From assembly GCF_037975245.1 (NCBI RefSeq), contig NC_092575.1, positions 13,435,001 through 13,499,000 on the forward strand: a stretch of 64,000 bases of DNA. The letters run 5' to 3'. This DNA comes from Apostichopus japonicus (Eukaryota; Echinodermata; Holothuroidea; Aspidochirotida; Stichopodidae). Position numbers and translations under genes: made by a program. The notes under the pieces were generated by a model. It searched no databases. It was not told where the DNA came from and saw only the letters and a list, made by a program, of their open reading frames with translations. Positions 46,706-59,300 of the stretch are shown here, piece by piece. Each line of letters begins with the position of its first letter. Position 1 is the stretch's first letter.

Positions 46706-48213
46706 CAAAAATTAGGCTACAAACATGCACACTGGCTGAATTTTCTACCACCTCCCCCACCGCTATCCTAAATGTGAGCATATGTGACAAAGTTTGGGAT
46801 TATCACTATTGAATCCTTATTCCTAATGTCATTTCTTTTCATTTGATACCCATTTGCCTAACTTTCATTAACTTAAGTTTTTAGTTCTAACCCCTCCTAA
46901 CCCCACCCAGAAACGTTGCCCAACTGAGCCAATAGTTGGTGTAGGTTAATATTTTCGGTAAAGATTCAACTCTTCAGCATCGTAACATGTAGACTAACAT
47001 TCCTTGTGTTTTTTCCCCTTCAATTGATATTCATTTATGATATCTTTATTATTCCTATATAATATAACATACCAGTTGGCTTTTCCCTGGGTTCCCCTAA
47101 ATCATGGGGAATAAGAAAGCATTTAGGGTTCCCCCTCTCAGTATTGTGTAAGTGGATTTCTAGTATCATTTCCATTCATCTGATACACACCATGCCATAC
47201 TCTAAAAAAACTCAATTTTCCCCTCCCCACCCATGATGTGTGGACATTTGATAGTGAGTCCTCTCATACTTTCTTCAGTGCACCGTAGGCTACCTTTAAG
47301 ATATAGCACATACAAATAGCACGATGAATTAAAAAAATCAGGTGCTCTCTGGTTATGGAAAGCCCTACATGCTGTTAGATTTAACTGGACAACTTTAGTA
47401 TCACATTTGAATAATGAATCTAGTAATAGTTCAGCTTATGTTTTGGTGAACAAGAGAGAGCAATCATATATGCTTTTTAGCCTTTTTTTTTTGGATTCTT
47501 GGACATTTGCTGTGCTCATATTTGGCAAATATGAAGGAACTTTCCTTGACAAAAAAAAATGTCTACGAGGCAACGTACGCATATATCGCCTTTCAAAAGA
47601 AAAAAAAAGAAGATAGGAAACATGGAATTTCCCGGCCTTAATATAGTTGAAAATACCTCCACGTAGTGTCTGTCCATATTCCCACGGTACCATGCCGTGT
47701 CTCCGTTATTATCTACAGTGAAATAACAATGTGTTATGGAACAATTAAACACAAAAATCAGGATACAATTTGGCTCTCATGAGAGCATACGTGTCAGATT
47801 GTTACTACAAAAGGGTGTTGTCAATCGCAATTGAATAGTGGGGGACATACATGACTGACCATGGATAAAACAAATAGTATGGGCGTAGCGCACACAACGA
47901 GTGCCCTGGTGCACCTTTATCGCGGTTAAAAAAAATAGTATCCAAATACGTGTAGTAATCAAAGCACACAATCACTTCCTCCTTTCAGCTGAACTGTAAT
48001 TTGTGTCAAAATATATATTTGTACAGACTTATTACGATCACCAGACCTAATAGACATTTGTGTTTGTTTGAAAGTTATGAAAACCAAATATATTCATTTC
48101 AGAGATATTCATCAAAGAAGAATAATCAGTTCGTAGTTCTATAAAGAATATATACTGCAAAAACAGACAAAATTCAAGGTAAGTTTTTTTTTTTCGTGTA
48201 AGTAATTTGAGTA

Positions 48214-48215
<2 letters not shown>
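46706..48215 (+). repeat. 1.5-kb tandem duplicate, copy 2
   Basis: Partner of 44336-45896, offset about 2.35 kb. It has an extra 90-bp piece near 47762-47855 not present in copy 1. Directly downstream are AT tracts (48214-48490) and then the second copy of the 1.4-kb duplicate. Confidence 0.85.
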
Positions 48216-49946
<1,731 letters not shown>

Positions 49947-50999
49947 TCAGTACCGGTTTTTTAATTCATCATCAACTATCACTCATCGTTCAAGGATATA
50001 CTATTTAGTTTAATTTACCGGAGCTAATTATCGATAGTAAATTGTGTTTCATAATACGGTAAAAAGAACAATCAACGCTAATAAATTTATATATTAGATG
50101 TATATATGCCTTCAATGACATTGTACTTTTGAATGTTCGTGTTGTGATATGATGTATTATTATGCCTTCCTGTAAACTGTGTAGAGAAATGAACGCGAAT
50201 ATTAGCATTTACAGTTGACTGAGAATAGTGTATGGTTTATATGTACGATACAGGTAGTGTTAATGAACAATGGTATAGGGGCAGAGCTGAAGGCTTGAGT
50301 GACTGATATTGAATTAATCTGATGATGGTATGATGGTGGGTTTTGCTCAATACATGTCCCGCCAACGTATATTGTCTATTTGTTACACAATATAGTTGGA
50401 GAGAAATTTCATGACACGTCGTTATTTGTTACAGCATTTTACGAAACAAACGTGAATGACGGTGAAAAAGATTGCAAAAGAACCTAGAAAAAAGTGCATT
50501 GTTTCAAATTCACTAGTGTTTAACAATCAGACATTGAACTATTTCAATAATTAACATTAATCGCATTTGATATTGTAGTATCTACTTCGAGTGACTATTA
50601 TAAGACTCTCTGTGTTCATATAAAAAAGGAATATCATAGGTAAAATTCGGCACTGTATTCGAGGTTCCTATAATTGATACGGTAACATTCATTCCGTGTA
50701 TATTAGATCAGTTTTCGCATGAGATAACCAGCTCTTCAGATCAAAACCTAAAGTAATCTTGTCATATGCTCTTATCAACTAGTCATGTCTCTATTTTCTC
50801 AAACATTTTGAAGGTGAATGTCCTGTACTTTGAGTCTGATTTTTATATTCTCTCTCGTTCCTATTCTCGTCCATATTTTAATCCAATTGTCAATTTTACA
50901 TAATATTGTTGGTTGCATTGATCAATGATATTTCTTTCATGAAAATACTTGAGGACAATTTCTTCGTTTGTCATTCCTTATCTGTTAAGTGATTCTTCT
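49947..50999. other. Upstream region of the LRAT-domain gene
   Basis: AT-rich with no recognised exon or repeat. If the first exon ends at 51078, the promoter should lie in the right part of this stretch. No clear TATA or initiator could be assigned. Confidence 0.35.
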
Positions 51000-51078
51000 C
51001 TCAAGGTTTTCTGCTTTTGCTTTTGCTTGGTTTGGAGACTGCGTCCTAAGAATACTACAAACCAACGATATTGCTGAA
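51000..51078 (+). promoter_or_regulatory. Candidate 5' untranslated exon of the LRAT-domain gene
   Basis: Ends CGATATTGCTGAA|GTAAGTG, a consensus donor. The next acceptor on this strand, CTACTTTCAG at 51427-51436, lies 12 nt before the LRAT start codon. The exon's left limit is a guess. Confidence 0.4.
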
Positions 51079-51448
51079 GTAAGTGTAACGAAACTACTTT
51101 TTTTTTATAAAGTGTAATAACATCAATAAATCTTGAAAGCCAATTCATTGTTATTACGAATAATTACCATCGTGGTACAGACTCTTATCGTATGCCAAAA
51201 AGTGTGTTTAATAATGGTAACAGTTCGCATCACAATGGAGTCTCTATGTACGAGTAATGAATTCAATATCAGCACTAGTTTATGCGAGCAATCACGAGAC
51301 AAAACATATGACAATTCTACGTTTGTGATAACTCACAAATGGATTAAAACGTTATTTTGTTTGTTAGTCTGTTAGAAAAAGGTGGATCTGTGTTTTTGTA
51401 AGGTATTAAAAATAATCACTGTCAATCTACTTTCAGAACATCTCGGAA

Positions 51449-52084
51449 ATGTCATCGCCGTCGTGCTATGAGTGTAAACGACCACTTTCAAGATATATAA
51501 TTCCAGATAGTGAATCAGGATTGCTGGGTTTTACGTGTTTCAAATGTAAATTTGAGTGGTTCACGAGAGACCATGTTCTTGGAAGACATGGTCGTAAAAT
51601 TATCCACAATGATATGCGATATTACCAGACGCGACAACCACTTACACAAAAGCCCACTTTAGAAAGAGTTGAAACAATTGCTGATCTCAGAAGAGGAGAT
51701 CAACTAGTGTGGAAAGAAACTTTAGAACACCACGCAATCGTATCCAAAGTTTATGATACATCGTTTAAGGTGATTCATTTCGCTCAGTGCTCTGGCCCTC
51801 AAAAATGCAAAATAAGAGAGGATCATTGCCGAGAATTAGACACAGAAGTAGTAAATGTGGCTAAATTTGATCCGGAGAGCAAATATGACCCACTTGTCAT
51901 CCTTTCTCGTGCAAATTGGATGCATTCACACAGTGAAAATATGCAATATCGTTTACTTAGTTTTAACTGTGAAACGTTAGCAAATTTCTGCTCTACTGGG
52001 GTTTTTATATCTTTTCAAGCAAACGATGTCGTAAATGCGATCATTGGGAGCGCGATGAGTTCGGTAGCAATGGCACCAAAATAG
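51449..52084 (+). CDS. LRAT-domain (NlpC/P60-like) protein, 211 aa
   Basis: The start is the first ATG after the acceptor CTACTTTCAG (51427-51436); the CDS has no introns. Residues 6-33 hold CxxC-x20-CxxC (CYEC...CFKC), probably a small zinc ribbon. The LRAT domain starts near residue 77 with IADLRRGDQLVWKETLEHHA. His94 aligns with the HWA histidine of LRAT/HRASLS enzymes, and His110 (KVIHFAQ) with their second histidine. Cys174 in FNCETLANFCSTG matches the NCEHF nucleophile motif. Known LRAT-family members are thiol acyltransferases or phospholipases acting on membranes, or regulators without proven activity. A C-terminal hydrophobic anchor, common in HRASLS/LRAT, is not obvious; the end is only mildly hydrophobic. 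The frame is intact, catalytic residues are kept, and two AATAAA signals follow. The N-terminal zinc-ribbon fusion is not an arrangement I recall from vertebrate members. Confidence 0.85.
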   Translation: MSSPSCYECKRPLSRYIIPDSESGLLGFTCFKCKFEWFTRDHVLGRHGRKIIHNDMRYYQTRQPLTQKPTLERVETIADLRRGDQLVWKETLEHHAIVSKVYDTSFKVIHFAQCSGPQKCKIREDHCRELDTEVVNVAKFDPESKYDPLVILSRANWMHSHSENMQYRLLSFNCETLANFCSTGVFISFQANDVVNAIIGSAMSSVAMAPK

Positions 52085-52231
52085 GCTTAAAAGCTTCTAT
52101 TTGTTTCAACCTTGGCTTAAAATTAACTGCAGGAGATTACAAAATATGGGTAATTGACCTGTGCGTTACGTTTAATAGTAATAAGTACAGACCGGTTGAA
52201 CTTAAAACGAAGTATCCTGAATTACCTATTA

Positions 52232-52293
52232 AATAAATGATCCTTGTAGATTTGTTTGATTCTCAAATGAGATTCTCATTTGAGATCAATAAA
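52232..52293 (+). terminator. Polyadenylation signals and stem-loop of the LRAT-domain gene
   Basis: AATAAA at 52232-52237 and again at 52288-52293. Between them is a tight stem-loop, TCTCAAATGAG (52261-52271) and CTCATTTGAGA (52275-52285), 11 bp with a 3-nt loop. It may affect which signal is used. Confidence 0.6.
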
Positions 52294-52464
52294 GATCAAA
52301 ATTAAAAGGCTCTAAGTACAATAACAAATTATGATACCTTTTTGGAAATCTATATTATGTATCATGACAATTTGCTTTGATGAGTAATACTCCTTGGAAA
52401 GACGTTATCGCCAACACGATAAATCCCCAAAACATGCTTGGATGCATGTCAAACGGTATGTGTA

Positions 52465-52760
52465 TACACTGTTAAAAAAAATTCTGTTAAATTACTTTTT
52501 TTTTTTGGTAACGCAGTTTCCAAACAAATCCTGTAATTTAACAGAACATCTGTTTTAATAATTTTACATTTCAAGACTGTTTATTTTACAATCCATTTTG
52601 TTTTTCAAATTACAGAAAGTTACTGTAAAATAATTTTACAGCCCTTTCTGTTTTTTGCACAAACTGTTTGGAGTTGTAAAATTACAGTAATTCTGTAAAT
52701 TGTTAACGTTAATTTACACACTTTTTACGTTTATTTACTGTCAGGTAGTGATATTCAACA
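52465..52760. repeat. AT-rich element with TGTAAAATTACAG-type palindromes
   Basis: Contains CTGTTAAATTAC and its inverse GTAATTTAACAG around 52481-52545, plus several TTTACAG/CTGTAAA pairs. The style is that of short non-autonomous DNA elements common in aquatic animals. Its borders are unclear because similar motifs run on into the minisatellite to the right. Confidence 0.5.
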
Positions 52761-52904
52761 GGTACCTACTGTTTTTTTTACTAATAATTTACATAGAATT
52801 GCGGATTTGAAATGTAAAATAACTTTACTCTGTATTTCAAAACATTTCGTTGGTGTTATTCTACAGGATCTCATGCATAAATTAAAGATTGTGAATGTTA
52901 ATTT

Positions 52905-53620
52905 ACAAACCACTTTTATTTGTTTACGGTCAGGTGTTATTATTTTAAAGATTTTTCACTGTAAATTTACAAGATGCTTCATCCTTTTTATTACCAGATG
53001 TTATTATTTTCAAGAATGTTTCTGTAAATTTATAAACCATTTCAGCTTTTTTACTGTCAGTTACTTTCCTTTTAAAGATTTTCACAGTAAATTTACAAAC
53101 CATTTCAGCTTTTTTACTGTCAGGTGCAAGTCTTTTAAAAGTATATTGAAGATTTGTCACTGTAAATTTACATGACAATTCAGCTTTGTTACTGCAAGGT
53201 GTTTTCATTTTAAAGATTTTCACAGTAAATTTACATACCATTACAGCTCTTTACTGTCAGGTGCCATAATTTGACATATACTGAAGACTTGTCACTGTAA
53301 ATTTACAAGACAATTCAGTATTTTATTGACAGGTGTCATTATTTTCATGACTGTTTCTGTAAAGTTACAAACCATTTCAGCTTTTTTACTACTACAGCTG
53401 TAGCTTAAAGATTTTAAATATATTAAAGATTTTACACTGTAAATTTAAAAGACACTTCAACCTTTCTACAGGTATTACCACGTGTCAATATTTTAAAGAT
53501 TGTTTCCATCGTGCCAGGTGTATTTATTTCACAGATTCTCACAGTAAATTTAAAAAACCATTTTAGCTTTTAACCGTCAGGTGCAAATATTTTGAGTATG
53601 GTTACTGTAAACTTCTGTAA
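52905..53620 (+). repeat. Degenerate minisatellite, about 65-90-bp unit
   Basis: At least eight units built from ttactgtcaggtg, ttttaaagatttt, cacagtaaatttacaaacca and tttcagctttttt. Each contains the palindromic core GTAAATTTAC. Long frames on both strands here (for example VCKFTVKIFK repeats) are by-products of the period. Confidence 0.85.
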
Positions 53621-55885
53621 CCTTACAAAGAGAGAACAAAAACAAAAATATACATGACAGTTCAAGTTTTATTCCTCTAACACTCAAAACGACGCAAATG
53701 TGAAAAAATGAAAAAATGATCATTTTGTACTTTTTGCTTCTTACTCCAGTCACATGAGCTGTTCATAGTTTCATGGCTTACATGTTACAGGGATGATTAA
53801 ATGGGAGCTCATAGATCTGTTAACAACAATTAGTTAAACCAGGGAGCTAAAGGCTTAGTGATTCCTTGACTACATTTATCTTTGTTGACCTCAGATGACC
53901 TTTGACATTCATGTTCATGTTCTACTCATGAAGAAGTATGTCACTATTTTCCCTTTTAACTGAAAATGTCAGTCCACACCAACAACATTAATGTGCATAT
54001 TCTTCCATAAGCAAGCTATACAATCAATTTTAACTTGATTGTACCAAGCATTGTGGACTTCCGTTTACAAGTTTTCATGACTGTTGACTAGATAACGTTT
54101 AACCTAACCCCAAAACAACAGGGGTGAAGTGCTCATCACAGGAAAATTACATACCAAGTATGTCCTCATCTGTCCAGACCTGGAAAAGTTAGCATGGTAG
54201 AAGCTAAAATTTGGTTGTTTAAAAAAAAAAATAAAACCCCATTTTTGGTCAAAAAATTACCCCAGAAACAATAGGTTTCTCTTCTTCCCATAAAAAAAGC
54301 TACACGCTTAATAATTTACGCTTGATCAGACACATCATTCTAGACTTATCATGTTAGCAAGGTTTCCGAACTTTAATCTCTGTTGTACAACCTTCTTCCA
54401 TCCATCATGGACTTTATAGATACCTCAAACTGAAATCAAGGAATCAAAAACATGAACAGTGGACATCAGACACTGCTGCGAATATTTAATCATCCATTAC
54501 CATGCACTAGTAGTGTCCAACTTCTTCCGTAGAAGAGAACGAGAGTTATGACCATAACAACTTGTTGAAATAGCCAAACTACTGTTTGAACTATCTATCT
54601 CAATTCCAAAGAGATATCGGCGACAAAGCTGAGTAAAATTTTAGGCTTTCTATGAAAAATATTGCAATTTGAACAACAAATTGCATTTAAGAAGTGTAAT
54701 GGAGCTTTTAAAGACCTTTTCAAAGATTAAACTGTCACATAACAAATAAAAAATTAACATCAAAAGCTAAAGTTTTTAAAATACCACCCAGTTTACTGAA
54801 CTTCTTTATTAAGTATCTGGCATAAACAAATAACTGAAAACTTTTAAATTTATCAGGTCAGTAAATCTCCTTTAAAAAATGTGAACATCACCTGACTCAA
54901 AGAAAATCCATAGAAAGAAAATTGGCATTGCTTCAAAGTCGTTTTCTCAATGTCGTATTAGGATTTCCCTGACAGCAACCAGTTTATAACCCAGATTCCA
55001 GTTTCTTCAGAGGAAACTGGGGGTGGGGGGGTCTACCCAAGGCTGCAGGTGCAGTCACACAAGACCTTAGACACCTGCTGTTAACTTCCAGGAAACATTT
55101 TTCATAACATAAATATGAGCAGCACCAAAACCAGCACAGAAATGAGGTAATAGGAACTACCATGATTTCTTTTGGGAGGTTGAAGAGGGGAAATAGGGCA
55201 CCATGCCACCATTGCAAAGCACAAGTCTCTCTGACACAATTTAAAGTGCTTTAAGCCATTGATATGATCGCTTGCTACTGCACATTGTTTGAGTGAATCA
55301 ATTCATTGCTTTACATACATGTGTAAAACGATTCTAGGCTATTTTATGTTCATCTCAGAAAAAAACACCACAGCCCTTTAAAATAGGATGGATGGTTAGT
55401 AAGCAACAGGCCAGAGTTAGCATTTAGACATGGTTTTATGCCTATATAAATTTGTAACAGTCTGGTTTAGCAAATGATGCCCATTATTTATGCTAAGCAA
55501 CATGTACAAACTGACCAATATTAATGGTAGCAGCCCCCATTCTTAGAGTCTTTGTTGTGATCCAAACAGGGATTTCTCCAGATAGACAAATTTACAATGC
55601 CCCATGCGGATTAAACTCCAGCCTCAAGGTGAAGACAGATGTTCTAGATCAAACTATTGGAAAAGGAATCTACTACTGAGACATGGTTGCAGGGAACAAA
55701 CTTTGGCACCTATGGCACAAAAGATAGGAAACCCAATGACAGGCAATCACAGACATCCATTTCACCCAATACAGTAAGAATCATATTGCCACCTATGAAC
55801 ACTATAAACTTTTCTTCAAAGAAAGAAAGGGTCACATTGCCATACAATTTGTACAGAAAATGGTTTTGCCGATGGCTTACAAATT
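53621..55885. other. Intergenic region between convergent genes
   Basis: Lies between the 3' ends of the plus-strand LRAT-domain gene and the minus-strand SAM-domain gene. No supported exon is seen. tcagatgacctttgac at 53891 is a further piece of the DR1-bearing repeat. Frames at 54984-55217 and 55657-55914 have no recognised similarity. Confidence 0.45.
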
Positions 55886-55891
55886 TTTATT
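55886..55891 (-). terminator. Candidate polyadenylation signal of the SAM-domain gene
   Basis: AATAAA on the minus strand about 330 nt past the stop codon at 56222-56224. It gives a 3' UTR of ordinary length. Other candidates further left cannot be excluded. Confidence 0.45.
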
Positions 55892-56221
55892 CGATGGCAA
55901 GTTATCAACAATGATCATATGAGACATGTAAAAAAACATAACACCTAACCAGACAGACCTATTGAGTGTCCGGTACAGTAACAAAAAAGTAAGGCAATGA
56001 AACAGACTTAGATTAGTTACCTAAATGTTCTAAGTGAAATCTCTTTGAGACACATCGAGTAAACAGCAGTTCAATCAAGTTTGTCATTCTGCAACTGGCA
56101 CAGAACCTCTGTCATGTCGTTAATAATTTTGTCACATACGTACTACTATTCCACCGCCTACTTAAGTAGCTTTTGCAGAAAAACTGTACAACCGTACTAA
56201 GGACCAACACGTCAACCTGTC

Positions 56222-56342
56222 CTACAGGTCCCACTCGCTTTCGAAGTCTTTCATCTGCCCCAACAGAGTGACCACCTTCGGATGCACTGCAGACTTCAGC
56301 TTACTTTTAGCAGAGGTGTTCGGATTAAGTCCAACAAAGCAC
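56222..56342 (-). CDS. SAMD3-like gene, terminal exon
   Basis: The acceptor is TTCATCCCACAG. The exon enters in phase 2 and completes the Arg codon. It encodes CFVGLNPNTSAKSKLKSAVH, then PKVVTLLGQMKDFESEWDL and the stop TAG (56222-56224). The N-P-x-x-x-x-K...VHPKV...L...DFE.EW ending is the family's typical C-terminus as I recall it. Confidence 0.8.
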
Positions 56343-59300
56343 CTGTGGGATGAACAGGAAAGCATGCATTACAATGTAATCAAATGACTGATGACTTTTG
56401 CAAGAGTTGGAGGGGGGGGGGGGGGGTAGGCTGTGCACCAAAGTTATTTCCAGCAGCTGATTTGCGATTTCAATTCAACAGCATTATATGATGTTCCATT
56501 CAAAATCAACGAACAAGCTGAAAGGAGCACCACCTAAGGGACATTATGACAAAGTTTCAAGAAAATCAAATGCTATTTGTAGGAGAAGATGCATTTTGGA
56601 GCCTATTGTGCCCCTTTAATGACCTTTGACCTTCACAAGGTCAAAGATGTCCCAGGGGTCAATGAACAGTGGCCAAGTTTGGTCAACATCCATCAAAATA
56701 TGACCGTTTGGGGGCCTATACTTCTTTTCACCAAATTTTACTGTTTTAACTCAAACGGCATTATATGACGTTGCATTAAAAATTTACGGACAAGCTAAAA
56801 GGAGCACCACCCAATGTACATTATGACAGTCTCAAAGAAACCGAATGCTCTTTGTAGGAGATGCATTATGTAATTTTTCACACAATGACCTATTGTGCCC
56901 CTTTAATGACCTTTGACCTTGACTTTCACAAGATCAAAGATGTCCAAGGGTCAATGAACATTGTGTCCAAGTTTGGTCAACATCCATCAAGGAATAACCA
57001 TCTGGGGCCAAAAAGGCAATTGTTGACAGATTAGCTCAACCAGCATGGGGCAAGGGGGTCCATTATGTGCACAAACCACATTCTAAGAAGGTCTGATGTC
57101 TTTGGTGCTGAATGCTAAGATAGAAGAAAGCTGAAAAACAAGTGCTACCACTCTCCACCTGACAATCAGTTGCAATACTCACCGTTGAATGAACTCCATG
57201 GTCACTGCACCCTTTGCAGGATATTCTATGTTGAATGCATAGAAACTAGCAAAGAGCATCCCCAGGGAAATGGCAAAATCATTGATCTTGTGGTTGTTGA
57301 CTGGGACCTTGTCTACAACAATCCCGAAATGCCTTCCTGCCAGCAGTGTAGGACCTACCAAAAAAAAAAGATGTTCACATGATTTTCCCAATAAAACAAG
57401 TGGGTTCTCAAGCGCCGAATTTTGAGAACGGATCTTTGGGCCAAATATTCACTGTATTATTCCGTGGCCTCTAACGAGGACAATAGAGTTGTAGTTTTAT
57501 AGTAACTGTTTGGAGCCTTTGGCATGAGACAGTCGGCAAATTTGTAGTCAGTTGGCATATATCTGACTCTGAAAACATGAAAAGGAACATTAAGATACAT
57601 TTTTTCAAAGGTAAACCACACTCAGACCTGATCATTATTCCGGTGATTTGCTTAAAAATGCTCACTTACCAAAAACAACGATGCAGGGTGATGGCGATCC
57701 AATTTCATCTGCCACCTCTTCAACTGTGTTGGTCTCCTGAAAAAGAGATATCTCCTTATTAATGGGTAAGTAAATGTGATTTGTAATTTTGTAACGATAT
57801 AAATACATACTGTGCAGTGCAGTTTGTGTAGTTGTGGTTTTCCAGGCATAAATAGCAGCCAAGAATGGAACATCCTCATAGCTCAGAGAGGATGGATCCC
57901 TCTAAGGTATAGAAGGGCCATGTATTTTTCTCTGCATGGCATAAGAGGCGACTAAAAGGAGAGGACTTGTATTGACTAACAACAGGAAGACACTAAGCAA
58001 CACATGTGTATGGTCATTTTCACAATCAATGTTGTAACTTTCAATATTGGCATTCTTTGATCCATGGAAAGCTAACCAAGTGTGAGATCTTCCTAAGATA
58101 TTCTACCATTTACTTGCCCTAACTAAGGTTTACCAACTTGATCAGGTTTACCTTGTAGATTTGACAAAACAATATGTGTCATGAATCTGCTAAGTTGACA
58201 TTGCATAATTCAGAGTGGCTTTCTTTTTTTGGCATATCATTTTATTCATACATTTTTAATTCTCTAAATTTGTTATGCATATGAAGTTCCATTCAGTCTG
58301 GGGTTTTCAGAGTGAGCCCTAGCCTTCAAATGAAGCCTGTCAGCAAATTGTGGTTGAATCCTTGCATCCGACTTAAAGAACTTAGTCAAAAATATACAAA
58401 ACAATTTGCAGGACAATCATTTTAGTGCTGTTTTTGGAATTCTTATTTGGGGGTACACTTAGTACTTCTCCTTTTACACAATAATGTTAGCTTAGGCCAC
58501 ATTATCATGTACTGTAATAGGAGAAACAGCTCTGGAGGCAAGGGGCGCTACTCCCTTTTGGCTTTTTAGTGCTGAGATGCTTTAGTTCGTGTAACACAAC
58601 CACACTAAAAAGCCACCATAGCCACTCAATTCTTCCGTGTTTGGATATAAAATGAAACGTTGTCTCTTTGGCTAATCAAATTCCATGATTTTTCCAGGTT
58701 TTGAAGCATTTTGCCTCAAATTCCATGACTTTTCCAGGATTTAAAGCATCTTATTTAAATTCCATGACTTTTCCAGGTTTTCCAGGTAAGGCTGGGAACC
58801 CTGCATCTATAGAATTAGATGATTCAATTTGATTCTTAATGAAGCAATTTCTGGGTTTTTACTGAATTTTTGAGGCTGATTTAACCCCAGCCTAAACGGA
58901 CTACTTATTGAATTATTTTCATAAACGTTTTTCTAATTTCTTCATTTATGCAACATACATACAGTACACAGGTGTTATCCACCAAAAGCAGTACCAATCC
59001 ATGGTATGATGACAGGCCGTGCCAATTGGCCAGCCTCCAGTTCCATTACTTGCTGTATTGCAGGATTAATGTTATCTTTTGACCCTTTTATGTTGCACTA
59101 ACCACAAAAGTACTTTAATACAGAATGTACTGCATGCCAACAAACCACACCCAGTAGGCCCTATAGTTTGAATACAGATATGCCTCTCCATACCAACCTG
59201 TGAAAGATGCAAAAAAGAACTAGCATCTTCTCCAAAGTAGCTTGCCAGGAGGCAAATCAAGCCAGGCAGCTCTGCAGAATTGTCCTGAGCTTCCAGCTTC

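Noticed and set aside
52807-53241. Overlapping frames on both strands with CKFTV repeats
   Set aside because: By-products of the minisatellite; palindromic GTAAATTTAC gives similar peptides on both strands.
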